A stretch of 64,000 nt of DNA from Rhizophagus prolifer (lineage: Eukaryota; Glomeromycota; Glomeromycetes; Glomerales; Glomeraceae). The position numbers and the translations under genes were made by a program. Within the stretch, counting starts at the first letter, position 1; each line of letters begins with the position of its first letter. Location: contig NQWY01024827.1 in assembly GCA_019425655.1 (NCBI GenBank), forward strand, positions 1 through 64,000, given 5' to 3'. Below are positions 26,483 through 33,497 of this stretch, piece after piece. A model generated the notes under the pieces. The model did not search any database, had not been told where the DNA came from, and saw only the letters and a list, made by a program, of their open reading frames with translations.

Positions 26483-27730
26483 ATGAAGAAAATTCTATTA
26501 ACATTGGTAAGTGCTCTTTTTCTAAACGCTTATGGACAGAGAACTTGCGGGACAGATAAAAAAATGGCAGAATTTTTTGCTGCTAATCCGGAAGCAGCTG
26601 CAAACAGGCAGGCTTTGAAAGATTTTTTAGTAAATAATAATTATAATGCAAACAAGAGAGCTGGAGTTATTACAATACCCGTAGTAGTTCACGTGCTTTA
26701 TTCCAACAGTACTATGAATATTTCGGAAGCTCAGATTGCTTCACAGATAAAAGTTCTGAATGACGATTTCAGAAAGCTGAATGCTGACTTCAATAGCGTT
26801 GTACCGTCCTATTTTCAAGGTGTGGCTGCGGATATGGAATTGGCTTTCTGTATGGCAACTAAAAAGCCAGATGGCTCCAACACAAATGGTATTGAAAGAA
26901 AATCTGTAACTTCCAGTTTTGACTTTGATAATAATTATTATAAATCTTCCGGATTGGTTGCCTGGGATCCTACAAAATATCTAAATATTTGGGTGGGCAA
27001 TATGTCAGCAGATTATTTAGGCTGGGCCTATCTGCCAGATTCGGCTGGTGCAGCCTATGATGGCCTTGCCATAGGATATAAGCAATTCGGAACGATGGGA
27101 ACAGCTGCTTCTCCTTATAATAAAGGAAGAACTGCAACTCACGAAATCGGACATTATTTTGGATTAGAACATCCTTGGGGATCTGTTGAAGATTACGGAA
27201 CAACTCCAAATAAAAATAATTGTGGAAAAACAGGCTGGGATGACTTCTGTGCTGATACACCAGCAACCTATTTTCCTCATTTCGATAAGCCAAGTAATAT
27301 TAATATTTATACCTGTGTCACTACATCAAGTGGTGCTATGTTTATGAACTACATGGATTATGTTTACGATAATCAAATGGCAATGTTCTCAAATGGTCAA
27401 AAGACGATTGCTCAAAATACAATGGCGGGTCCGAGAGCGAGCCTGCTGAATTCTAACGCTTGTTCCTTACTGGCTGTAGATGATGTGGAAAAAGCCAATT
27501 CAATTAATGTATTTCCAAATCCTGCAGTAAATTATATTTCCATTGCCTCACCATTGGTTAAGATTTCAGAAGTTGAGATTTTTGGCAATGATGGAAAACT
27601 AGTAAAAAAAGCTTTTGTTAAAAATGAAACAGATAAGATTGATGTGAAAAATCTTCCTGCAGGAACTTATTTTGTAAGAACTTATGATAATGGAGCTTTC
27701 ATAAAATCAATGAAATTTATCAAAAAATAG
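26483..27730 (+). CDS. Secreted M43-family zinc metalloprotease with T9SS sorting tail
   Basis: A pappalysin/cytophagalysin-type endopeptidase. 415 residues: signal peptide 1-19 (ends NAYGQ), a pro-region with GVITIPVVVHVLY that opens the M43 catalytic domain, zinc motif HEIGHYFGLEHPWG with HEIGH at residues 220-224, and MNYMDYVYD as the Met-turn. The C-terminal ~75 residues, from VFPNPAVNYISI to SMKFIKK, are a type A T9SS domain. With the M64 enzyme at 865 it is one of two T9SS metalloproteases here. Single gene with promoter and terminator. Confidence 0.92.
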   Translation: MKKILLTLVSALFLNAYGQRTCGTDKKMAEFFAANPEAAANRQALKDFLVNNNYNANKRAGVITIPVVVHVLYSNSTMNISEAQIASQIKVLNDDFRKLNADFNSVVPSYFQGVAADMELAFCMATKKPDGSNTNGIERKSVTSSFDFDNNYYKSSGLVAWDPTKYLNIWVGNMSADYLGWAYLPDSAGAAYDGLAIGYKQFGTMGTAASPYNKGRTATHEIGHYFGLEHPWGSVEDYGTTPNKNNCGKTGWDDFCADTPATYFPHFDKPSNINIYTCVTTSSGAMFMNYMDYVYDNQMAMFSNGQKTIAQNTMAGPRASLLNSNACSLLAVDDVEKANSINVFPNPAVNYISIASPLVKISEVEIFGNDGKLVKKAFVKNETDKIDVKNLPAGTYFVRTYDNGAFIKSMKFIKK

Positions 27731-27758
27731 TTACAGTAAAACCAACTCCTATTATAAC

Positions 27759-27785
27759 AACTCCGCTATTGCGGAGTTTTTTTAT
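27759..27785 (+). terminator. Terminator of the M43 protease gene
   Basis: AACTCCGC, loop TATT, GCGGAGTT, then a T run. Confidence 0.88.
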
Positions 27786-27821
27786 TGATGACAATTTGTC
27801 ACAATTACTGCTGTGGTATAA

Positions 27822-29720
27822 ATGTTGAGATTTCGTGATATTGGAATTGACTTAGGAACAACCAACTCTTGTGTTGCTGTAATGGAGGGTAAAGACCCTG
27901 TTGTAATTCCTAACGCAGAAGGTAAAAGAACGACGCCGTCTATTGTAGCATTTACAGAAGATGGTGAAAGAAAGGTGGGAGATCCTGCAAAAAGACAGGC
28001 AGTAACAAACCCTACAAAAACGGTTTATTCTATTAAAAGATTTATCGGAACACACTTTAAAGATGATGCTTCTGAGATCTCAAGAGTACCTTATAAAGTA
28101 GTATCAGGACCAAATGATACGGTAAAAGTAAAAATCGACGACAGAGAATACACTCCACAGGAAATTTCTGCAATGATCCTTCAGAAAATGAAGAAAACTG
28201 CTGAAGATTATCTTGGTCAGGAAGTAACAAGAGCGGTAATCACTGTTCCTGCATACTTTAACGATGCGCAAAGACAGGCTACTAAAGAGGCGGGTGAAAT
28301 CGCTGGTCTTAAAGTAGAAAGAATTATCAACGAACCTACAGCTGCTGCGTTAGCTTATGGTCTAGATAAAAACCATAAAGATCAAAAAATCGCTGTATAT
28401 GACCTTGGTGGTGGTACTTTCGATATCTCTATCCTTGATTTGGGAGACGGTGTATTCGAAGTATTGTCTACAAACGGTGATACGCATTTAGGAGGTGATG
28501 ACTTTGATGATGTGATCATCAACTGGATGGCAGACGAATTCAAAGCTGAAGAAGGTGTTGACTTAAAATCTGATGCAATTGCATTACAAAGATTGAAAGA
28601 AGCTGCTGAAAAAGCTAAAATTGAATTATCTTCTTCTCCACAAACTGAAATCAACCTTCCATATATTACAGCTACTGCTACGGGTCCTAAACACTTAGTG
28701 AAGACTTTAACTAAAGCTAAATTCGAGCAATTATCTGCAGACTTAGTAAGAAGATCTATGGAGCCGGTTGCTAAAGCATTAAAAGATGCAGGTTTATCAA
28801 CTTCAGATATCGACGAAGTAATCTTGGTAGGTGGTTCTACAAGAATCCCGATCATCCAAGAAGAAGTAGAAAAATTCTTCGGTAAAAAACCTTCAAAAGG
28901 AGTGAACCCGGATGAGGTTGTAGCAATTGGTGCAGCAATCCAGGGAGGTGTATTGACAGGTGATGTAAAAGACGTTCTTTTATTAGATGTTACGCCACTT
29001 TCTTTAGGTATCGAAACGATGGGTTCTGTTTTCACGAAATTAATTGAAGCGAACACTACGATTCCAACTAAAAAATCTGAAGTATTCTCTACAGCTTCTG
29101 ACAACCAGCCGGCTGTAAGCATTAGAGTAGGACAGGGTGAAAGACCAATGTTCAACGATAACAAAGAGATCGGTAGATTCGACCTTACAGATATTCCGCC
29201 AGCTCCAAGAGGTGTTCCTCAAATCGAAGTAACTTTCGATATTGATGCTAACGGTATCCTAAGTGTGTCTGCTAAAGATAAAGGAACCGGTAAAGAGCAG
29301 TCTATCAAAATCCAGGCTTCTTCTGGTCTTTCTGAAGAAGAAATCGAAAGAATGAAAAAAGAAGCTCAGGAAAACTCTGCAGCAGATGCTAAGAGAAAAG
29401 AAGAAGTTGAGATTTTCAACAAAGCTGATGGATTGATCTTCCAGACTGAAAAACAATTGAAAGAGTTTGGTGAAAAATTATCTGCAGATAAAAAGGCAGC
29501 AATCGAAGCAGCTCATGGAGAATTGAAAACCGCTTTTGAAGCTAAAAATGCAGACGACGTAAAAGCTAAAACAGAAGCTTTAGATGCAGCTTGGATGGCA
29601 GCTTCAGAAGAGTTATATGCAGCGGGACAAGGTGCTCAAGGTGCAGATGCAGGAGCTCAGAATGCTGGAAATGCAGGAGGTGAAGATGTACAGGATGCAG
29701 ACTTCGAAGAGGTAAAATAG
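27822..29720 (+). CDS. dnaK: Molecular chaperone DnaK (Hsp70)
   Basis: ATP-dependent chaperone working with DnaJ and GrpE. 632 residues: nucleotide-binding domain with [49 protein letters not shown] and [11 protein letters not shown], the linker [13 protein letters not shown], substrate-binding domain, helical lid and a Gly/Ala-rich tail ending DADFEEVK. The N-terminus is odd: ATG starts [12 protein letters not shown], where relatives almost always read MSKIIGIDLG. The ATG also sits inside a TATAAATG that could be part of a promoter (TTTG 18 bases upstream). dnaJ and grpE are not adjacent. Confidence 0.96.
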   Translation: MLRFRDIGIDLGTTNSCVAVMEGKDPVVIPNAEGKRTTPSIVAFTEDGERKVGDPAKRQAVTNPTKTVYSIKRFIGTHFKDDASEISRVPYKVVSGPNDTVKVKIDDREYTPQEISAMILQKMKKTAEDYLGQEVTRAVITVPAYFNDAQRQATKEAGEIAGLKVERIINEPTAAALAYGLDKNHKDQKIAVYDLGGGTFDISILDLGDGVFEVLSTNGDTHLGGDDFDDVIINWMADEFKAEEGVDLKSDAIALQRLKEAAEKAKIELSSSPQTEINLPYITATATGPKHLVKTLTKAKFEQLSADLVRRSMEPVAKALKDAGLSTSDIDEVILVGGSTRIPIIQEEVEKFFGKKPSKGVNPDEVVAIGAAIQGGVLTGDVKDVLLLDVTPLSLGIETMGSVFTKLIEANTTIPTKKSEVFSTASDNQPAVSIRVGQGERPMFNDNKEIGRFDLTDIPPAPRGVPQIEVTFDIDANGILSVSAKDKGTGKEQSIKIQASSGLSEEEIERMKKEAQENSAADAKRKEEVEIFNKADGLIFQTEKQLKEFGEKLSADKKAAIEAAHGELKTAFEAKNADDVKAKTEALDAAWMAASEELYAAGQGAQGADAGAQNAGNAGGEDVQDADFEEVK

Positions 29721-29743
29721 GCAGTCAGAGACTGATTAAATAT

Positions 29744-29776
29744 AAATCCCCGAGCGTAAGCGAGGGGATTTTTTAT
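29744..29776 (+). terminator. Terminator of dnaK
   Basis: AATCCCCG...CGAGGGGATT hairpin followed by TTTTT, 24 bases after the dnaK stop. Confidence 0.88.
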
Positions 29777-29934
29777 ATTGAAATACTCAAAGCAGAAATT
29801 ACAAAATCATTAATCGATTTTTTTAACATAAAATAACATTTTTTATAAGATTTTTAAAATTTGATGGCTTACTTATTGCTTCTAGTTGAAGCGATTCTCA
29901 TGTTTAATTTGAGTTTTCATGGTTATTAGTTTTT

Positions 29935-29958
29935 ACCCAGCCTCGGCTGGGTTTTTTT
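29935..29958 (+). terminator. Strong terminator with no obvious gene upstream
   Basis: ACCCAGCC and GGCTGGGT pair around a 2-base loop and are followed by seven T. It points along the plus strand, but dnaK already has its own terminator at 29744. It could close an unannotated small RNA (29780-29958), or end the minus-strand 29964 gene less efficiently. Confidence 0.7.
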
Positions 29959-29963
29959 GTTTC

Positions 29964-30296
29964 TTAATTTGTCTTTGGCAAACAATTCTCTGAAACAGAT
30001 TTGTAAATTATTCTGGCTTTTTCGACAAAAGCATTCATATTTCTCATGTATTTTTTTGCTTCTTTTTCCGTTTTGGATTTCAAAATAACATCTAGACTTT
30101 GTCCAATACAATTGTTGATTTCTTCTTTGGATACGATATTGGATTCCTTTAGTTTCAAATCAATGCATTCGCAGGATTTTTTCGCTACTTCCTCCTCTAT
30201 GGTTTGGGCTTTTGACAGAGAGAATGTTATTAATAAAACTAAGAACAGGCTATATTTTTGTAAGGTTGAGGTCATTTTGATCAAGGTTTGTATCAA
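29964..30296 (-). CDS. Small secreted hypothetical protein
   Basis: 110 residues (or 103 from the second Met at 30275). A signal peptide (YSLFLVLLITFSLSKAQ) is followed by a helical, Lys/Glu-rich mature part of ~75 residues with cysteines in KKSCECIDLKL, NNCIGQ and SENCLPK, so one or two disulfides are likely. No family recognised. Stand-alone gene facing away from the 30529 array. Confidence 0.65.
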   Translation of the reverse strand: MIQTLIKMTSTLQKYSLFLVLLITFSLSKAQTIEEEVAKKSCECIDLKLKESNIVSKEEINNCIGQSLDVILKSKTEKEAKKYMRNMNAFVEKARIIYKSVSENCLPKTN

Positions 30297-30528
30297 AGAT
30301 AAAATATTCTGGGTATTTGTGGTTATTTGTTTTAATAATGGCTTATCGATTTTTAGAATTCAATCATAATTTTATAGGTGAAGGGTTTTTGTTAATTGTA
30401 ATGGTTTTTAGTTGTTTAAAAAATAAATTAAATAGGATTTTTATATGAAAATTATTTTAAATAATGTTTGTTTGTGAATGAAAATATAAATATATTTGAG
30501 TGTCTTAGTTGTTGTGTTGATAATCATA

Positions 30529-30738
30529 AGAATAAAGTAGATTGTCAGAAGAATTGAGAAAGTAATCAGAGAAGTTGAGTAGACGGTCAGAAGAGTTAAG
30601 TAGACAATCAGAGAAGTTAAGTTGACAGTCAGATGACTTGAATAGACAATCAGATGACTTGAGAAAACTATCAGAAGAGTTAAGAAGACAATCAGAGGAG
30701 TTGAGTAGACAATCAGAAGAGTCGAGTAGATAATCAGA
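30529..30738. repeat. Array B: ten tandem units, 21-base period
   Basis: Ten units of exactly 21 bases, consensus (A/G)GAGTTGAGTAGACAATCAGA less one base of leader, each ending TCAGA. Individual units differ at 2-7 positions. An eleventh, more worn unit may precede it. On the plus strand one frame reads as heptads of the type RQSEELS, like a coiled coil, but is cut by three stop codons; the minus strand reads SSDCLLN heptads without stops. The array ends 45 bases before the ATG of the 30784 gene. The remainder of the 30297-30783 gap is AT-rich with nothing else visible. Confidence 0.88.
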
Positions 30739-30783
30739 AGAGTAAATCAAACCATAAATAAAATTAATTCAAAAACATAAAAA

Positions 30784-31473
30784 ATGGGAAATAACAATTT
30801 AAACTATGAGGAGTATCCGGCGATTGGCGATGCGCTGATTGCGAGTTTTAACAGAGACCAAGCGGAACTGGCGGGACATTACAAGATGATGGATTCGGAT
30901 TTTGTGACCGAATTTCAGAATGCTATTGATGCAGTTCGAGGAACGGCATCTGTTCTGGCGAAAACGGAGGAACTGAAAAGCGTGACCAAAAAGTTGTACG
31001 GACTGGCGGATGAGGCTAATCAAAAATTGTTGTTTTTGATAGACTATGTGAAGGATGCCGGACTGGAGTCTGTCTCTATATCCGGTATCCGAAGCAAACT
31101 GACCACAAGAAATATTGAAGGTGCCGTATACGACCTGAGAGAGGTGCTGCCGTATCTTGATAGCCATCAGGCGGAACTGGATGCCGGGAATATGCCGAAA
31201 GATTTTTTGAAGTATTTTCCTCCGATTCTTCCTCAGCTGGAAGCCTGGAATGCGGAACAAATTGCGATTATCAGTAACCGAAAATCTTTGGTAGAGGCTA
31301 ATAAGCTTTTGTTTGAAAATGCTTACAGCTACATCTCCAAAGTGAGCAATAACGGTAAAAAGGTTTTCAAAAATGCGGTGAAGAAGGATGATTATACGAT
31401 TTCGAAATTGCTGACCAAGGTAAGAGCGGAGAAGAAAGCCCAAGAGGAGAATCCTGAAAATCCTAATTCTTAG
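30784..31473 (+). CDS. Hypothetical helical protein downstream of array B
   Basis: A 229-residue soluble protein, mostly alpha-helical by composition, acidic in the middle and basic at the C-terminus (VKKDDYTISKLLTKVRAEKKAQEENPENPNS). No signal peptide or membrane segment, no motif I recognise. Codon choice is less AT-rich than in its neighbours (many GCG, CTG and GGA codons), which may reflect separate history. Its leader is the 21-base array, so expression may depend on it. Confidence 0.75.
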   Translation: MGNNNLNYEEYPAIGDALIASFNRDQAELAGHYKMMDSDFVTEFQNAIDAVRGTASVLAKTEELKSVTKKLYGLADEANQKLLFLIDYVKDAGLESVSISGIRSKLTTRNIEGAVYDLREVLPYLDSHQAELDAGNMPKDFLKYFPPILPQLEAWNAEQIAIISNRKSLVEANKLLFENAYSYISKVSNNGKKVFKNAVKKDDYTISKLLTKVRAEKKAQEENPENPNS

Positions 31474-31491
31474 AATCAAATGATTGTGTGG

Positions 31492-31520
31492 AATCCCTAA
31501 GCGTGAGCTCGGGGATTTTT
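31492..31520 (+). terminator. Terminator of the 30784 gene
   Basis: AATCCCTAAGC and GCTCGGGGATT pair around GTGA, followed by TTTT. An R2-type mini repeat (31534-31563) follows. Confidence 0.8.
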
Positions 31521-31595
31521 GCTACTAATATTAAGATTGCTTCACTTCGTTCGCAATGACAGTATTTTGATTCGTTAGAAAACAAGAGAATAAAT

Positions 31596-31603
31596 TATCT
31601 TTG
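31596..31603 (+). promoter_or_regulatory. -7 box of the nucleoid-associated protein gene
   Basis: TATCTTTG, 20 bases before ATG 31624. A TTCG 21 bases upstream could serve as a weak -33 box. Confidence 0.5.
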
Positions 31604-31623
31604 CAATCCTAAAACAAAAACAA

Positions 31624-32652
31624 ATGTTTTCAAAAATTACAGTTCACAGAGTCGGGAATAAAATCAATGGAGAATCTTTAACGCTTTCCCAAGAAGAGCT
31701 ACAGCTGGAAGATGAGATGAAGGAGTTGCTCGGAAATTATTTTATGAGTGCTTTCAAATCCGAAGAACAATTCCAGTTCTACAGCGACTCTTATCTGGTG
31801 AATAATCCTGTTTACAGTTCTGTATCCGAAATTTTTGAAGACAAGGCCAAGTTCCAATGGGAATCTGAGAATATTGCCAAACATCTTTATGATGCGGCAG
31901 AAAATCCGCGCGTTCAGGCTGGTGAGTTGTTCGTTGTTTATTTTGAAGGCGATGTTATCGAGTCTGCTGACAACAGTGACAAAAAAATAGATTCTATCGG
32001 GCTGTTCAAAACTGAAAAGAGGGAAGGTTTCCTTAAAATCAATCCTCAGGATGAATCTTTTGAAATCGAAAGAGATTTTGGGATCAGCCTGTCAAAAATA
32101 GATAAAGCGGCTTTGATCTATAACAATGACAAAGAAACCGGCTATATCCTGTCTGTGGTTGATAACAACAAAAACGGCGATATGTATTATTGGTTCGAGG
32201 ACTTCCTGAAAGTAAAACAACGCGACGACGAATACTTCCACACCCAGGAAACATTGACAGTTTATAAGGATTTTATCACACAAAAGTTACCGGAAGAGTT
32301 TGAAGTTTCCAAAGCTGACCAGGCGGATTTTCTCAACAAGTCTATCAATTTCTTCAAAGAAAAAGAAGAGTTCAAATATGATGATTTTGTCAATGAAGTT
32401 TTGCAGGATGAAAGTGTTATCGAGAGTTTTTCCAACTTCAAATCCGATTATGAGCAGGATATGCAGATCTCGATTTCTGAAGATTTCCCGATTAACACAC
32501 AAGCGGTTAAAAAGCAACAGAGACATTTTAAATCGATTATTAAACTGGATAAAAATTTCCATATCTACATCCACGGCGACCGCAAAATGATAGAAACGGG
32601 ACAGGACGAGAAGGGGAAATACTACCGTTTATATTTTGAACAAGAGAAATAA
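31624..32652 (+). CDS. Nucleoid-associated protein, NdpA/YejK family
   Basis: A 342-residue protein of the YejK/NdpA family (37-kDa nucleoid-associated protein). Family features: an N-terminal VHRVGNKINGESLTLS, a middle with LFVVYFEGD, and a C-terminal half with KLPEEFEVSKADQADFLNKSINFFKEKEEFKYDDFVNEVL. It probably binds DNA; the precise role in this phylum is unknown. Transcribed alone; ends in a long hairpin. Confidence 0.87.
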   Translation: MFSKITVHRVGNKINGESLTLSQEELQLEDEMKELLGNYFMSAFKSEEQFQFYSDSYLVNNPVYSSVSEIFEDKAKFQWESENIAKHLYDAAENPRVQAGELFVVYFEGDVIESADNSDKKIDSIGLFKTEKREGFLKINPQDESFEIERDFGISLSKIDKAALIYNNDKETGYILSVVDNNKNGDMYYWFEDFLKVKQRDDEYFHTQETLTVYKDFITQKLPEEFEVSKADQADFLNKSINFFKEKEEFKYDDFVNEVLQDESVIESFSNFKSDYEQDMQISISEDFPINTQAVKKQQRHFKSIIKLDKNFHIYIHGDRKMIETGQDEKGKYYRLYFEQEK

Positions 32653-32678
32653 AAGTTTGTAATCCTTTAAAAAATATC

Positions 32679-32750
32679 TCTCGCAGATTTGGCAAATTAA
32701 GCAGATTTTTGAATTATCTGTATCAACTGTTAAATCTGCGAGAATTTTTT
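32679..32750 (+). terminator. Long-loop hairpin terminator
   Basis: TCTCGCAGATTT (32679-32690) pairs perfectly with AAATCTGCGAGA (32732-32743), followed by eight T. The loop contains a second copy of the arm (AAGCAGATTTTT). I know this CGCAGATT palindrome as a frequent intergenic element in Flavobacteriia. Confidence 0.75.
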
Positions 32751-32819
32751 TTGCATTCATTTTAAACTCTTAATATTTTTAGAATTTAACATAATCTTGA
32801 TTCTGTTATAAAAAATCTC

Positions 32820-32827
32820 TACATTTG
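32820..32827 (+). promoter_or_regulatory. -7 box of the His/Cys-rich protein gene
   Basis: TACATTTG, with CTTG 20 bases upstream as possible -33 box. The ATG is only 6 bases after the box, so the mRNA is probably leaderless. Confidence 0.55.
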
Positions 32828-32832
32828 CAACT

Positions 32833-33192
32833 ATGTTGATCAGAAAAAACAGAGTTATTAAGAATTTCATCTCGGTATTTTTTGCCGTGATGTATCTTTT
32901 TGTGGCTTTGTTTTCTTCACAATTGCATCATCACAACGGCGAATCTTTCTACACAGATTCAGGTTTCAAAAAAACGGAGAAAAGCATTTCCAAAGAGATC
33001 TCAAAAAATCAGTCCGGGGACTGTCTGGCATGTCATTTTCTGGCGACAGGCAACACTTTGGTTCCGGAAGAATTTGCTTTTCAGTTTGAAAACCACACCA
33101 ACGAAGCTCAGCAAACTTTTTCTGTACAGGAAAAAATATGGTCTCAGACCAAATTCACCTTTCAACTCCGCGGTCCACCCGCTATTTCATAA
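32833..33192 (+). CDS. Small His/Cys-containing membrane or exported protein
   Basis: 119 residues: an N-terminal hydrophobic helix (FISVFFAVMYLFVALFSSQ, ~14-32) directly followed by LHHHNGE and, further on, SGDCLACHFLA. Clustered His and a CxxCH motif suggest metal binding, although a single CxxCH in so short a protein does not make it a cytochrome. In Bacteroidota, short proteins of this type often precede TonB-dependent receptors for metals. The receptor gene follows at 33498. Function inferred from context only. Confidence 0.72.
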   Translation: MLIRKNRVIKNFISVFFAVMYLFVALFSSQLHHHNGESFYTDSGFKKTEKSISKEISKNQSGDCLACHFLATGNTLVPEEFAFQFENHTNEAQQTFSVQEKIWSQTKFTFQLRGPPAIS

Positions 33193-33321
33193 TTTGTGTT
33201 CTTCCGGAGCGACTGTCTTGCGGAAGCAACATTATTTTGTTCTCGGGATTTGTAAGAATGCCTGAGCGTATTTGAAATATTAATTACTTAGTGATTTGAC
33301 TTCTTCGACACTGAAGACTTT

Positions 33322-33385
33322 AAACCGTTTTATCCGCTCCGCCTCTGGCGAGATGAGCTCTACTCAGGTCGGGCTGCATTGGCGA
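33322..33385 (-). repeat. Dispersed intergenic repeat, family R1, partial copy e
   Basis: Read on the minus strand: CAGCCCGACCTGAGTAGAGC, then GGCGGAGCGGATAAAACGG. It shares the AGCCCGAC-YTGAG and GGAGCGGA blocks with copies a and d. It lies in the 305-base gap between 33192 and 33498, which otherwise holds only AT-rich DNA. Confidence 0.5.
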
Positions 33386-33497
33386 TTCAAATCTGATTTT
33401 CTAGAAATCTAGTTTTGAAATGTTGTTAAAAATCATTGCTTAATTATTTCAATTACAACTTTTTATATTGTACAAAGTACATTTTAGAAAAACAATT

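Noticed and set aside
28382-29164. 260-residue minus-strand open frame inside dnaK
   Set aside because: Shadow of a highly conserved gene with biased codons; Ser/Pro-rich translation without any family pattern.
30505-30750. Minus-strand open frame of 81 residues with SSDCLLN heptads
   Set aside because: It is only array B translated on the other strand: extreme low complexity, no promoter and no support for coding; treated as repeat DNA.
30799-31479. 226-residue minus-strand open frame opposite the 30784 gene
   Set aside because: Translation is rich in Arg, Gln and Phe like typical antisense frames; the plus-strand protein has normal composition, a suitable ATG and a terminator after it.
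32833-33192. CxxCH protein as a c-type cytochrome
   Set aside because: Only one CLACH motif in a 119-residue protein with no distal ligand pattern; no cytochrome maturation context.
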